64,000 nt of DNA, taken from assembly GCF_024346675.1 (NCBI RefSeq), contig NZ_AP024850.1, positions 310,001 through 374,000 of the forward strand, written 5' to 3'. The notes below the pieces were generated by a model that was not told where the DNA came from, searched no databases, and saw only the letters and a program-made list of their open reading frames with translations. This DNA is from Photobacterium sanguinicancri (GTDB lineage: Bacteria; Pseudomonadota; Gammaproteobacteria; Enterobacterales; Vibrionaceae). Below are positions 1 through 12,066 of this stretch, piece after piece. Positions within the stretch are counted from its first letter, which is position 1. The number at the start of each line of letters is the position of its first letter. The position numbers and the translations under genes were made by a program.

Positions 1-28
1 GGGAACCTGGGGCTGGATCACCTCCTTA
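1..28 (+). rRNA. rrs: 16S rRNA, 3' end only
   Basis: The first bases of the window match the universal 3' end of 16S rRNA, including the anti-Shine-Dalgarno CCTCC followed by TTA. The rest of the gene lies before the window. The 23S and 5S genes follow in the same direction, so this is the distal part of an ordinary rRNA operon. Confidence 0.95.
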
Positions 29-363
29 AACGATAGACTGCTTGTTTGATGCAGTGTCCACACAGATTGCTTGGTAAATTAGTTTTAGAAATAGCGAAAG
101 CGCTAATGAATGACTTCGGTTATTGATTAACGCTTTTTGCGTTATGCTCTTTAACAATCTGGAAAGCTGACTAGTAAATTGAATCAATAGATTCAATTAC
201 AATAGTTTTTATCTTTAATGATAAAAACGAGTTCTCAAAACAACACACATTCAAGTGTCTTGTGTAGAGTCCGGCGAAAAACCAATGTCCTCATTTTTCT
301 TGATCGGAAATGAGTGACGATAAACCTTGGTTGTTTGAACATACAGACCTCTTGGGGTTGTAT
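29..363 (+). other. 16S-23S internal transcribed spacer without tRNA
   Basis: This 335-base spacer separates 16S and 23S. I looked for Ile, Ala and Glu tRNA cloverleaves and found none. It contains a boxA antitermination element (145-158) and a short stem near 95-113 built on agcg/cgct. A tRNA-less spacer is common for some rRNA operon copies in Vibrionaceae. Confidence 0.85.
145..158 (+). promoter_or_regulatory. boxA antitermination element
   Basis: The sequence TGCTCTTTAACAAT is the conserved boxA core found in gammaproteobacterial rRNA leaders and spacers. There it recruits NusB/S10 and the rRNA antitermination complex, and assists folding and processing of the precursor. Confidence 0.85.
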
Positions 364-3257
<2,894 letters not shown>

Positions 3258-3379
3258 ACAACACCCAAGGGGTTTTACGGACTCCATAAACGCTTGAATG
3301 CGTGTTAAGAACGAAATTGTAACTAGTTAGATTTTCCCAGATTGTATCTTCCGCTTGACGGCGTAAGATAAACCGAATT

Positions 3380-3498
3380 TGCTTGGCGACCATAGCATTA
3401 TGGACCCACCTGATCCCATGCCGAACTCAGTAGTGAAACGTAATAGCGCCGATGGTAGTGTGGGGTCTCCCCATGTGAGAGTAGGTCATCGCCAGGCT
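3380..3498 (+). rRNA. rrf: 5S ribosomal RNA, first copy
   Basis: The 119-nt gene has the conserved core CCGAACTCAG and the GATGGTAGTGTGGGG stem. Helix I pairs GCTTGGCG (3381-3388) with CGCCAGGC (3490-3497). A second, diverged 5S copy lies 130 bases downstream across a tRNA-Thr gene; see the findings for the compensated differences. Confidence 0.96.
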
Positions 3499-3545
3499 TC
3501 AAATTTAAGAAGTTTGTAATAACGAGCTTCATAACAAAATTGTGT

Positions 3546-3621
3546 GCTGGTATGGCTCAGTTGGTAGAGCGCACCCTTGGTAAGGGTGAGGTCCCCAGTT
3601 CGAATCTGGGTACTAGCACCA
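3546..3621 (+). tRNA. tRNA-Thr (anticodon GGT)
   Basis: A complete 76-nt cloverleaf with encoded CCA. The acceptor stem pairs GCTGGTA with TACTAGC (one G-T wobble), the D stem GCTC with GAGC, the anticodon stem CACCC with GGGTG around loop TTGGTAA, and the T stem CCCAG with CTGGG. The loop puts GGT in the anticodon, reading ACC and ACU. It lies between two 5S genes of the same operon and should be cut out of the rRNA precursor. Confidence 0.97.
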
Positions 3622-3628
3622 TTAAATT

Positions 3629-3747
3629 TTTTCAGCGACCATAGCGCAATGGAACCACCTGATCCCATGTCGAACTCAGTAGTGAAACGTTGTAGCGCCG
3701 ATGGTAGTGTGGGGTCTCCCCATGTGAGAGTAGGACATTGCTGAAAC
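3629..3747 (+). rRNA. rrf: 5S ribosomal RNA, second copy
   Basis: The same 119-nt layout as the upstream 5S, with identical core segments, but its helix I and helix II sequences differ from the first copy and still pair. Helix I is now TTTCAGCG with TGCTGAAA. It is the last gene of the operon, just before the terminator. Confidence 0.94.
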
Positions 3748-3754
3748 CCATTCT

Positions 3755-3782
3755 AAAACCCAGCCTTCGGCTGGGTTTTTTC
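3755..3782 (+). terminator. rRNA operon terminator
   Basis: Stem AACCCAGC, loop CTTCGG-type, complementary arm GCTGGGTT and a run of T residues form a strong intrinsic terminator seven bases after the second 5S gene. Confidence 0.9.
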
Positions 3783-3864
3783 ATTTCTACCGTTTAATAA
3801 TTCAAATTCAGACTAATCAGCCTTTCTCGCTTGCGTATACCTCTTATATTGTATATTTTTATTT

Positions 3865-3888
3865 AGATATCTGGACGTCTAAACATCT
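3865..3888. promoter_or_regulatory. Three tandem MetJ boxes upstream of metA
   Basis: Three adjacent 8-bp units, AGATATCT (3865), GGACGTCT (3873) and AAACATCT (3881), resemble the MetJ consensus AGACGTCT. They lie 16-39 bases before the metA start. MetJ with S-adenosylmethionine binds such tandem arrays cooperatively, so metA is probably repressed when methionine is plentiful. Confidence 0.85.
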
Positions 3889-3903
3889 TAAGGAGTAAGA
3901 GAG

Positions 3904-4842
3904 ATGCCAATTAAAATCCCCGATCGTTTGCCTGCAACGGATATTTTGCGAGGGGAAAATATCTTTGTCATGACAGAGGCACGTGCTGCAAGCCAAGGGA
4001 TACGTCCATTGAAAGTGCTGTTATTGAATTTGATGCCCAAGAAAATAGAAACAGAAACGCAATTTTTGCGTTTGCTCTCTAATAGTCCACTTCAAGTCGA
4101 TGTTGAGTTGCTAAGAATCGATAATCGTCCTACTCGAAATACGCCACAAGAGCACCTTGATACTTTCTATCGTCAATTTGAAATGGTGAAGTCACGTAAT
4201 TTCGATGGCTTGATTGTGACGGGAGCGCCGCTAGGGCTCGTACAGTTTGAAGATGTGCTTTATTGGGAAGAGATCCAAGCCATCATGAATTGGGCGAAAG
4301 AGCATGTTACCTCAACATTATTTGTGTGTTGGGCAGCTCAGGCTGGGTTGAAGCTGCTATATGATTTACCTAAGAAAACGCGCAAAGAAAAGTTATCAGG
4401 TATCTACAATCATGCCATTCATGACTGTCATCATCCTCTTCTACGTGGATTTGATGAGACGTTTAAAGCCCCTCACTCCCGCTATGCTGACTTTTCTCCT
4501 GATTATTTAGCGGAACACACGGATCTTGATATTTTAGCAACGTCAGAACAAGCAGGCGTGTATTTAGCCGCAACCAAAGATAAACGTAATGTCTTTGTGA
4601 CTGGCCACCCTGAATATGATGTTAGTACCTTGCACAATGAATATGTGCGTGATTGCGGTGAAGGGATGGAGCCGAATATTCCACTTAATTATTATCCAGA
4701 TGATGATCCTAGCCGATCACCGATTGCGAGCTGGCGAAGTCATGGTCATTTATTGTTTGCTAACTGGCTTAATTACTGCGTTTACCAGCAAACGCCTTTC
4801 GATCTCGACCACTTTTCTGAAGACAATTTTACAAAAGACTGA
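3904..4842 (+). CDS. metA: Homoserine O-succinyltransferase MetA
   Basis: This 312-residue protein matches the MetA family in length and sequence (N-terminus [23 protein letters not shown] near residue 40). It transfers an acyl group from an acyl-CoA, normally succinyl-CoA, to homoserine, the committed step of methionine synthesis in the cytoplasm. The active-site cysteine lies in VCWAAQAGL (about residue 142), and the His-Glu pair in TGHPEYD (about residue 235). The AAGGAG ribosome-binding site sits 8 bases before the ATG. The three met boxes just upstream imply MetJ control. A few MetA proteins use acetyl-CoA instead; I did not test the specificity-determining residue. Confidence 0.96.
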   Translation: MPIKIPDRLPATDILRGENIFVMTEARAASQGIRPLKVLLLNLMPKKIETETQFLRLLSNSPLQVDVELLRIDNRPTRNTPQEHLDTFYRQFEMVKSRNFDGLIVTGAPLGLVQFEDVLYWEEIQAIMNWAKEHVTSTLFVCWAAQAGLKLLYDLPKKTRKEKLSGIYNHAIHDCHHPLLRGFDETFKAPHSRYADFSPDYLAEHTDLDILATSEQAGVYLAATKDKRNVFVTGHPEYDVSTLHNEYVRDCGEGMEPNIPLNYYPDDDPSRSPIASWRSHGHLLFANWLNYCVYQQTPFDLDHFSEDNFTKD

Positions 4843-4892
4843 TGCTACATATCCATCAATAACAATTTATCTTGTCAGAATTAAGAATATAA

Positions 4893-4921
4893 AAAAGGCC
4901 TGCGACTGCAGGCCTTTTTTG
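4893..4921. terminator. Terminator shared by metA and the antiporter gene
   Basis: A perfect GGCCTGC/GCAGGCC stem flanked by A residues on the left and T residues on the right lies between two convergent genes. It can act as an intrinsic terminator in both directions. Confidence 0.88.
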
Positions 4922-4939
4922 TATTGAGTGTAGCTTAAA

Positions 4940-6220
4940 TCAGCTGTTCTGTGATTCCCAACCTTTCGCTTTTTGGATCAGGGAGGTAATGGTTGAGCCT
5001 TGAATCAAAATAGAGAACACGACTACGGCATAAGTCATGACGAGGATGATTTCTCGGACATCAATGTTCTTTTCTGGAATAACAATGACACCAGCAGGAA
5101 TTGCCATTGCCATGGCGAGCGCTAAGCCACCACGCAAGCCACCCCAAGTAAGGATTCGTACAGAGTAAGGGTTGTAGTCTCGGTATCGGTTAAAGCCGAC
5201 ATACGATAAACGTACGCTTAAGTAGCGGCTAAGCAGTACTAGCGGTACGGCAATCGACATTAGAATCCAATCTTCAGAGTGGAAATTAAATTGCAGCATA
5301 CTCATACCAATCAATAGGAAAAGTACACCATTTAGGAATTCATCAACGAGTTCCCAGAAGTGATCTAAGTGATCTTCACTTTCTTTTGAGAAGCCAATGT
5401 AGCGTGTCCAGTTACCAATCATGATACCTGCAACCACCATTGCTAGCGGGCCAGATACATGAATCACATCAGCAAAGACGTAACCTGCAGTAGGAATACC
5501 TAGTGTCAAAAGCAATTCCATTGAGTGATCATCGGTTGCGCTGATCAAGTAATGGAATAGCAGGCCGAGTGCAAAGCCGTAGGCTATACCGCCAATTGCT
5601 TCTTGTAGGAATAGTTGACCTACACCTAATACCGTCGGTGCTTCTTGGCCAAAGGCGACAGTAAAAAGGGTGACGAAAATTACAAGGCCAAAACCATCAT
5701 TGAAAAGTGACTCACCTTCAATTTGGGTTGAAATACGGCGTGGCGCATCCATTTTCTTCACAATGGCCAGAACAGCGATGGGGTCGGTCGGTGAAATAAG
5801 AGAACCAAAAATCAGGCAGTAAATGAAATCAAATTGAATGCCGATAACTTGGCAAATACCCCAGAGAGCACCACCGATAAAGAAGGTTGAGAAAAGAGTG
5901 GCACCTAATGCCAATACGGTGATTTCCCATTTTTGGTCTTCGAGGTTTGGTAGTTTAATACCAAGGCCGCCAGCAAAAAGAAGAAAGCCTAAGATCCCTT
6001 TGAGAAGGAAACTTTCAAAATTTATTTTCCCCAGTTGTTCTGCGGCGATGTCTTGAAGATTAAACCACCCATTTTGTCCGGCAATAACGATCCCTATAGA
6101 TAAAACCAGCGCTCCTGCTGTAATGGCTATGGTTGTTTGCATCTTGCCTATTTTGCTATTAACAAAAGCGATGAGCATCGCCGCTGCGGCAAGGAAACAT
6201 AAGGTACTGTATACGGACAT
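4940..6220 (-). CDS. CPA1-family Na+(K+)/H+ antiporter
   Basis: A 426-residue integral membrane protein with about 12 hydrophobic segments. It is recognisable as a monovalent cation/proton antiporter of the CPA1 (NhaP-like) family from SLISPTDPIAVLAIVKK and ESLFNDGFGLVIFVTL. The paired acidic residues in the TDP and ND motifs are those used for ion exchange in this family. GGLRGGLALAMAMAIP near the C-terminus is also typical. There is no large cytoplasmic regulatory tail. It sits between metA and metH but has no evident methionine role, so its location looks incidental. The ion (Na+, K+ or Li+) cannot be told from sequence. Confidence 0.85.
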   Translation of the reverse strand: MSVYSTLCFLAAAAMLIAFVNSKIGKMQTTIAITAGALVLSIGIVIAGQNGWFNLQDIAAEQLGKINFESFLLKGILGFLLFAGGLGIKLPNLEDQKWEITVLALGATLFSTFFIGGALWGICQVIGIQFDFIYCLIFGSLISPTDPIAVLAIVKKMDAPRRISTQIEGESLFNDGFGLVIFVTLFTVAFGQEAPTVLGVGQLFLQEAIGGIAYGFALGLLFHYLISATDDHSMELLLTLGIPTAGYVFADVIHVSGPLAMVVAGIMIGNWTRYIGFSKESEDHLDHFWELVDEFLNGVLFLLIGMSMLQFNFHSEDWILMSIAVPLVLLSRYLSVRLSYVGFNRYRDYNPYSVRILTWGGLRGGLALAMAMAIPAGVIVIPEKNIDVREIILVMTYAVVVFSILIQGSTITSLIQKAKGWESQNS

Positions 6221-6337
6221 TCGAAACCTCGGGTTGGTGAATGTGTAAAGTTAAAAATTGTCACAAAATATAAAACCATCGGGTCATGATAGCCATAAAA
6301 AAATCAGGCTTTTGATGAATTAGTTTTTCTATTCCAA

Positions 6338-6361
6338 TTATCTTTAGACGTCTAGATTTCC
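6338..6361. promoter_or_regulatory. MetJ box array upstream of metH
   Basis: A perfect consensus box AGACGTCT lies at 6346-6353, with weaker units on either side (TTATCTTT and AGATTTCC). It is 56 bases before the metH start, in the intergenic region shared with the divergent antiporter gene. The perfect box is clear; the flanking half-consensus units are inferred. Confidence 0.75.
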
Positions 6362-6416
6362 ATTGTTGCTGTGATAGGATGTGAATTAGCTGTAACACTA
6401 AAAAAGGAAGTAGATA

Positions 6417-9400
6417 GTGGCTAAGGGCAAAGGAATACTTGAACAAAGGTTAGCACAACAGATCCTAATCATAGATGGTGGCATGGGCACCATGATTCAG
6501 GGGTATAAATTAGAGGAAGAAGATTACCGGGGTGAACGCTTCCGCGATTGGCATTCAGATCTGAAAGGTAATAACGACCTACTTGTCCTGACCCAGCCAC
6601 AGTTAATCAAAGATATCCATCTTGCTTATTTAGAGGCAGGCGCTGATATTTTAGAGACGAACACTTTCAATGCCACCACGATTGCGATGGCTGACTATGA
6701 TATGGAAAGCTTGAGCGCAGAAATCAATTATGAAGCTGCGAAGCTTGCTCGCCAAGCTGCTGATGAGTGGACAGCTAAAACGCCTGATAAACCTCGCTTT
6801 GTTGCTGGTGTGTTGGGCCCAACGAACCGTACGTGTTCTATTTCTCCTGATGTTAATGATCCCGGCTATCGCAATGTCACCTTTGACCAGTTGGTGGAAG
6901 CTTATTCTGAATCGACGCGTGCGCTTATTGCGGGCGGAGCTGATATTATTTTGGTGGAAACTATCTTTGATACCTTGAATGCAAAGGCCTGTACTTTTGC
7001 TGTTGAAACGGTATTCGAAGAAGATGGTATCCACTTACCTGTGATGATATCAGGTACGATCACCGATGCTTCTGGTCGTACACTCTCAGGTCAAACGACC
7101 GAAGCATTTTATAACTCATTGCGTCACGTAAAACCGATTTCATTTGGCTTGAACTGTGCGTTGGGGCCTGATGAGTTGCGTGAATATGTGAGTGAATTAT
7201 CGCGTATTTCAGAATGTGCCGTTTCTGCTCACCCTAATGCAGGCTTACCTAATGCTTTTGGTGAATATGATTTAAGCCCTGAAGAGATGGCTGAACATAT
7301 TCAAGAATGGGCGCAAAGCGGTTTCTTAAATCTGGTTGGTGGGTGTTGTGGTACAACCCCTGATCATATTCGTCAAATGTATGAAGTCACGCGTGACCTT
7401 CAACCTCGGCAATTACCTGAAATCCCGGTTGCTTGCCGATTATCCGGCCTTGAGCCACTGACCATTGATGCGGATACTTTGTTTGTAAATGTTGGTGAGC
7501 GTACTAACGTTACGGGCTCCGCTCGCTTTAAACGGCTTATCAAAGAAGAACTATACGACGAGGCATTGGAAGTCGCACGACAACAAGTCGAAGCGGGAGC
7601 ACAAATCATCGATATTAATATGGATGAGGGGATGCTGGATGCAGAAGCTGCGATGGTGCGCTTTTTAAACCTTTGTGCCACCGAGCCTGAAATCTCAAAA
7701 GTGCCCATTATGGTCGACTCCTCTAAATGGGAAGTGATTGAGGCGGGCCTTAAATGCGTTCAAGGTAAACCGATTGTTAATTCGATTTCTTTGAAAGAAG
7801 GAAAAGAGAAATTTATAGGCCAAGCTAAATTACTGCGTCGCTATGGTGCTGCGGTGATAGTGATGGCATTTGATGAAGTAGGTCAGGCCGATACTAGAGA
7901 GCGAAAAGTTGAGATTTGTACCAATGCGTATCGAGTATTAGTCGACGAAGTGGGTTTTCCACCTGAAGATATTATCTTTGACCCTAATATTTTTGCCGTC
8001 GCAACCGGTATTGAAGAGCATGATAATTATGCGGTCGACTTTATTGAAGCGGTCGGTGATATCAAGCGCACGTTGCCATACGCCATGATTTCGGGCGGTG
8101 TGTCTAACGTTTCTTTTTCTTTCCGTGGTAATAACGCGGTACGTGAAGCTATTCATGCTGTTTTCCTTTATCACTGCTTTAAGCAAGGCATGGATATGGG
8201 GATCGTCAATGCAGGTCAATTAGCTATTTATGATGATTTACCGGATGAATTACGCGAAGCCGTTGAAGATGTTGTCCTTAATCGTCGCTCTGACAGCACT
8301 GAACGTTTACTCGATATTTCAGCAAAATACCGCGATAGCGGCAAAGTAGAAGAAGATCGCAGTGCGCAAGAGTGGCGTGGTTGGCCTGTTGAAAAGCGCC
8401 TTGAACATGCGTTAGTTAAAGGCATTACAGAGTTTATCGTTGAAGATACAGAAGAAGCGCGCGCCAAAGCGAGTAAGCCTCTTGAAGTGATTGAAGGCCC
8501 ATTAATGTCGGGCATGAATGTGGTCGGTGACTTGTTTGGTGAAGGTAAAATGTTTTTACCTCAAGTAGTCAAATCGGCTCGTGTAATGAAACAAGCCGTT
8601 GCCTATTTAGAGCCTTACATTAATGCTGAAAAGCAGGCGGGTTATAGCAACGGAAAAATATTGCTGGCGACGGTAAAAGGCGATGTCCATGATATTGGTA
8701 AGAATATCGTAGGGGTTGTTTTGCAGTGTAATAACTATGAGATTATTGATCTTGGAGTGATGGTATCTTGTGAAAAGATCCTCAAAGTGGCGAAAGAAGA
8801 AAATGTCGACATTGTTGGGTTAAGTGGCCTGATTACCCCATCGCTTGATGAAATGGTCCACGTAGCCAAAGAAATGGAACGACAAGGTTTTGATTTACCG
8901 CTTTTGATTGGCGGTGCCACCACTTCAAAAGCACATACAGCGGTTAAGATAGAGCAAAATTATCATGCGCCTGTGGTGTATGTATCGAATGCATCTCGTG
9001 CTGTTGGAGTATGCTCTGCGTTATTGTCTGATGCGCAGCGACCAGCTTTTGTTGAGCGGTTAGATAAAGAATATGACGTAGTACGCGATCAACATAGTCG
9101 TAAAAAAACTCGCACCGCCCCTGTCACGCTAGAGCAAGCTCGTGAGAACTGTGTTGATATTGATTGGAATGAATACACGCCCCCTATTCCTGCGAAGCCG
9201 GGTGTACATATATTCAAAGACTTTCCGGTTGCGGAATTACGCCAATATATCGATTGGACACCCTTTTTCATGACTTGGTCGCTAAGTGGTAAATACCCGA
9301 CGATTTTACGCCATGAAGTGGTAGGGGAAGAAGCACAGCGTTTGTTTAATGATGCGAATGCATTATTGGATGAGATCGAACAAAAAGGCATGATCAAAGC

Positions 9401-10085
9401 AAATGGTGTTTGTGGCTTATTCCCGGCTAATAACATTGGCGATGACGTTGAAGTATATACCGACGACACTCGCACGGAAGTATTAACAGTGCTGCATGGT
9501 TTACGTCAGCAGACAAAGAAAACCAAAGGGGCTAACTACTGTCTGTCGGACTATATTGCACCGAAGAAAAGTAATAAGCCTGATTGGATTGGTGCGTTTG
9601 CGGTAACTGGTGGTATTGGTGAATATGACATTGCCGAGCAATTTAAAGAAGCGGGTGACGATTATAATGCCATCATGATCCAAGCCGTTGCGGATCGATT
9701 GGCGGAAGCATTTGCTGAATGTTTACATAGAAAAGTACGCACAGAACTATGGGGGTTCTCCCCTGATGAAGAGCTGACTAATGATGATTTGATCCGAGAG
9801 AAATATCAGGGCATTCGCCCTGCACCGGGTTACCCTGCATGTCCAGAACATACTGAAAAAGGCGCGATTTGGTCACTGCTAGAACCTGAACAAAATGCTG
9901 GAATGACGTTAACTGAAAGCTATGCGATGTGGCCGGGAGCTGCAGTTTCAGGTTGGTACTTCTCTCACCCAGAATCTCGTTATTTTGCAGTCGCACAAAT
10001 TCAGAAGGATCAGGCGGAAGACTATGCACAACGAAAAGGTTGGACATTAGAAGAGGCTGAAAAGTGGTTAGGGCCAAATTTATAG
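6417..10085 (+). CDS. metH: Cobalamin-dependent methionine synthase MetH
   Basis: A 1222-residue enzyme, nearly the length of E. coli MetH. It transfers a methyl group from methyltetrahydrofolate to homocysteine through enzyme-bound methylcobalamin. The order is a homocysteine domain (1-325; zinc cysteines C247, C310 and C311 in GLNCALG and GGCCGTT), a pterin-binding domain (about 350-620), a cap and B12 domain with [12 protein letters not shown] and the cobalt-ligand His758, and a C-terminal S-adenosylmethionine reactivation domain. Translation starts at GTG, with AAGGAAG six bases upstream. A met box precedes it and a terminator follows. No key residue is missing. Confidence 0.98.
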   Translation: MAKGKGILEQRLAQQILIIDGGMGTMIQGYKLEEEDYRGERFRDWHSDLKGNNDLLVLTQPQLIKDIHLAYLEAGADILETNTFNATTIAMADYDMESLSAEINYEAAKLARQAADEWTAKTPDKPRFVAGVLGPTNRTCSISPDVNDPGYRNVTFDQLVEAYSESTRALIAGGADIILVETIFDTLNAKACTFAVETVFEEDGIHLPVMISGTITDASGRTLSGQTTEAFYNSLRHVKPISFGLNCALGPDELREYVSELSRISECAVSAHPNAGLPNAFGEYDLSPEEMAEHIQEWAQSGFLNLVGGCCGTTPDHIRQMYEVTRDLQPRQLPEIPVACRLSGLEPLTIDADTLFVNVGERTNVTGSARFKRLIKEELYDEALEVARQQVEAGAQIIDINMDEGMLDAEAAMVRFLNLCATEPEISKVPIMVDSSKWEVIEAGLKCVQGKPIVNSISLKEGKEKFIGQAKLLRRYGAAVIVMAFDEVGQADTRERKVEICTNAYRVLVDEVGFPPEDIIFDPNIFAVATGIEEHDNYAVDFIEAVGDIKRTLPYAMISGGVSNVSFSFRGNNAVREAIHAVFLYHCFKQGMDMGIVNAGQLAIYDDLPDELREAVEDVVLNRRSDSTERLLDISAKYRDSGKVEEDRSAQEWRGWPVEKRLEHALVKGITEFIVEDTEEARAKASKPLEVIEGPLMSGMNVVGDLFGEGKMFLPQVVKSARVMKQAVAYLEPYINAEKQAGYSNGKILLATVKGDVHDIGKNIVGVVLQCNNYEIIDLGVMVSCEKILKVAKEENVDIVGLSGLITPSLDEMVHVAKEMERQGFDLPLLIGGATTSKAHTAVKIEQNYHAPVVYVSNASRAVGVCSALLSDAQRPAFVERLDKEYDVVRDQHSRKKTRTAPVTLEQARENCVDIDWNEYTPPIPAKPGVHIFKDFPVAELRQYIDWTPFFMTWSLSGKYPTILRHEVVGEEAQRLFNDANALLDEIEQKGMIKANGVCGLFPANNIGDDVEVYTDDTRTEVLTVLHGLRQQTKKTKGANYCLSDYIAPKKSNKPDWIGAFAVTGGIGEYDIAEQFKEAGDDYNAIMIQAVADRLAEAFAECLHRKVRTELWGFSPDEELTNDDLIREKYQGIRPAPGYPACPEHTEKGAIWSLLEPEQNAGMTLTESYAMWPGAAVSGWYFSHPESRYFAVAQIQKDQAEDYAQRKGWTLEEAEKWLGPNL

Positions 10086-10110
10086 CGATTACCCTTACGC
10101 ATTAAAATGG

Positions 10111-10137
10111 AAAGGCACTCACAGAGTGCCTTTTTAT
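10111..10137 (+). terminator. metH terminator
   Basis: Perfect stem AAAGGCACTC/GAGTGCCTTT with a three-base loop, followed by T-rich sequence, 25 bases after the metH stop. The leading A-run could also serve the convergent lysC gene. Confidence 0.88.
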
Positions 10138-10157
10138 TTTTTATCTATTATGAGAGC

Positions 10158-11540
10158 TTAATGCTCTTCAAATAATTGCTGATGTAGCTGTTGCACGATT
10201 GGCTTCGCATTGTCTTGATCAATCAAGAAACAGAGATTGTGCGGGCTTGCGCCATAGCAGACCATCCGAAGCTGATAATCATCGAGAGAACCAAATACTT
10301 GACTCACAGAGCCTTGGATATGGCTCATTTGGTTACCAATCAATGCGACTAAGCAGAGCCCTTGCTCTACTTCTACTCGGCACCATTCGTTCAGAGCTTC
10401 AATTGCTGCTTGTGGTAGTGTCGGAGCACCACCTGCCGTATCGGTTTGATCCAGTGTCAGTGAAACGCTAACTTCTGATGTCGTAATTAAATCAACCGAT
10501 ATTTTATGCTCAGCTAAAATACGAAAGACTTCAGCGAGAAAACCATAAGCATGGAACATATTCAAACTAGTGAGCGTCACCATAGTTTGGTTGCAACGTA
10601 GTGCTACCGCTCGAAAAAGAGGTGCATCGCTAACTGTTTGTCGAATCCAAGTCCCTCCTTGCCCTGGTGCTTTTGACGAGCCAACAAAAACTGGAATTTG
10701 TTGGCGTATCGCAGGAACTAAGGTTGAGGGGTGGAGAATTTTCGCTCCGAAATTGGCCATTTCAGAGGCTTCGCTAAAGCTGATTTCTTTAATGGGTTGT
10801 GCTTTGGCGGTAATACGAGGATCTGTGGTGTACATCCCTGGCACATCGGTCCAAATTTCTAAGGTGGTTGCATTGATTGCCTCTGCCATTAATGCGGCAC
10901 TGTAATCACTGCCGCCACGACCTAGAGTTGTCGTGTGGTTGCTCTCATCAGAACCAATAAACCCTTGGCTAACCACAACGTGATGCTGTAATTGGCTGCG
11001 GAGGTGATCGTTACTGAGTTGACGAATCGCAGTGGGGTTAGGAATGGCTTTGCCGTGTTGACTGTCCGTTCGCATCACTTGGCGGATATCGAATCGAATT
11101 GCATCAATACCTTGCTCTCGAAGAATTTGTGTAAATAAATGGGTCGAGAGTAGTTCGCCATTTGCTACTAATTGATCGGTAATCGCAGCACTCGGTTGCT
11201 CAATGGCTTGCTCTGAAAGTGCAGCTATATTCTCTAATAGAACTTGGATAGCGGCGGCTGGGATTTCAGGTGACTGAAGTTGATCGAGCACGGATTGGTG
11301 GGTATCGTTCAGGGTTTGGAGTCGCTGCTGACGTAATGCATTATCTGCAATGCCCTGAGATAATTCTACTAGCAAGTTGGTGACCCCAGAGCATGCGCTG
11401 ATCAAGACAAGGCGTGTTGCTGGGCTATTTGCCACAATGTGAGCACTACGCTGCATCGCATTAAAGTCGGCAACACTAGTGCCACCAAACTTAGCGACGG
11501 TCAGGGCTGGTGATGTTGAGGGTGATACAGTCGGGCTCAA
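10158..11540 (-). CDS. lysC: Lysine-sensitive aspartokinase III LysC
   Basis: A 460-residue aspartate kinase that makes aspartyl phosphate, the first step toward lysine, threonine and methionine. The N-terminal motif VAKFGGTSVADFNAM and internal TLGRGGSDYSAAL mark the kinase domain. The C-terminal part holds the paired ACT domains that bind the feedback inhibitor. Overall similarity is to E. coli LysC (449 residues) rather than to the fused ThrA or MetL enzymes. The start is taken as TTG because AGGAG lies 7 bases upstream; an ATG five bases earlier is out of frame and meets a stop at its third codon. The long leader carries a lysine riboswitch. Confidence 0.93.
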   Translation of the reverse strand: MSPTVSPSTSPALTVAKFGGTSVADFNAMQRSAHIVANSPATRLVLISACSGVTNLLVELSQGIADNALRQQRLQTLNDTHQSVLDQLQSPEIPAAAIQVLLENIAALSEQAIEQPSAAITDQLVANGELLSTHLFTQILREQGIDAIRFDIRQVMRTDSQHGKAIPNPTAIRQLSNDHLRSQLQHHVVVSQGFIGSDESNHTTTLGRGGSDYSAALMAEAINATTLEIWTDVPGMYTTDPRITAKAQPIKEISFSEASEMANFGAKILHPSTLVPAIRQQIPVFVGSSKAPGQGGTWIRQTVSDAPLFRAVALRCNQTMVTLTSLNMFHAYGFLAEVFRILAEHKISVDLITTSEVSVSLTLDQTDTAGGAPTLPQAAIEALNEWCRVEVEQGLCLVALIGNQMSHIQGSVSQVFGSLDDYQLRMVCYGASPHNLCFLIDQDNAKPIVQQLHQQLFEEH

Positions 11541-11670
11541 AACATGTCTCCTAAAAACAGCATAAAGTATAGGAATCGGATGAAATAAGCGGGAGGTGCT
11601 GCTAGTACTGTAGCAGTATCAAACGGTGAACGGATAAAAATCACGACAACCAGAAGCTCCCCATATCAGA

Positions 11671-11693
11671 CCTTTTTGATTCCATTCAAAAGG
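11671..11693 (-). promoter_or_regulatory. Hairpin in the lysC riboswitch expression platform
   Basis: Read on the reverse strand, CCTTTTGA and TCAAAAAGG pair around a six-base loop, 4 bases after the aptamer. No long T-run follows, so it may contribute to a fold switch rather than act as a simple terminator. Confidence 0.5.
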
Positions 11694-11696
11694 CAA

Positions 11697-11866
11697 AATA
11701 TGACAGCCAGAAGGATTCAACCTTCAAAGCCGATATAGCCGATCCCCTGTTCGGACATATCTCGGCGTTACTCCCCCTCTTAGCTTGGCATTGGGGTGGG
11801 GCCCCGCCAAACAAATACCTGGGTAACGCTCCTCTTCTGTTTTTACCTGCTGAGAATATCAGCAGG
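11697..11866 (-). promoter_or_regulatory. Lysine riboswitch (L box) in the lysC leader
   Basis: The reverse-strand leader carries the conserved L-box segments in order: AGAAGAGGAGCG, GTTACCCAGGTA, GAGGGGGAGTAACGCCGA, GATCGGCTATATCGGC and GGTTGAATCCTTCTGGCTGTC. These match the E. coli lysC lysine riboswitch, including the extra hairpin before the aptamer (here CCTGCTGA/TCAGCAGG, 11846-11866). Lysine binding should reduce lysC expression. A reading frame that crosses it is rejected as coding. Confidence 0.93.
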
Positions 11867-11889
11867 ATGAACAAAAACTGAATAGCCAT

Positions 11890-11917
11890 TCAATAGGATT
11901 TATGGTGGGGTTGTCAA
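11890..11917 (-). promoter_or_regulatory. Candidate sigma-70 promoter of lysC
   Basis: On the reverse strand a perfect -35 TTGACA (11917-11912) is followed after 16 bases by TATTGA (11895-11890). It lies 24 bases upstream of the first riboswitch hairpin, which would give a leader of roughly 340 nt. The -10 match is only moderate. Confidence 0.55.
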
Positions 11918-12066
11918 TACATCAATGATTGATTATGCAAATAAATTGAAATAACTTGTGTAGGTAAACCGAAATCGCGAGCTTTGAAACAAAGATAAAC
12001 ATCGACCTACATTATTCTGATATATAACTACACATAAGCGTCAGATACCTTTTAAGGAGAATTACA

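Noticed and set aside
11686..11889. 67-codon reverse-strand frame upstream of lysC
   Set aside because: It coincides with the lysine riboswitch and its leading hairpin; the conserved RNA explains the sequence and the peptide has no family resemblance.
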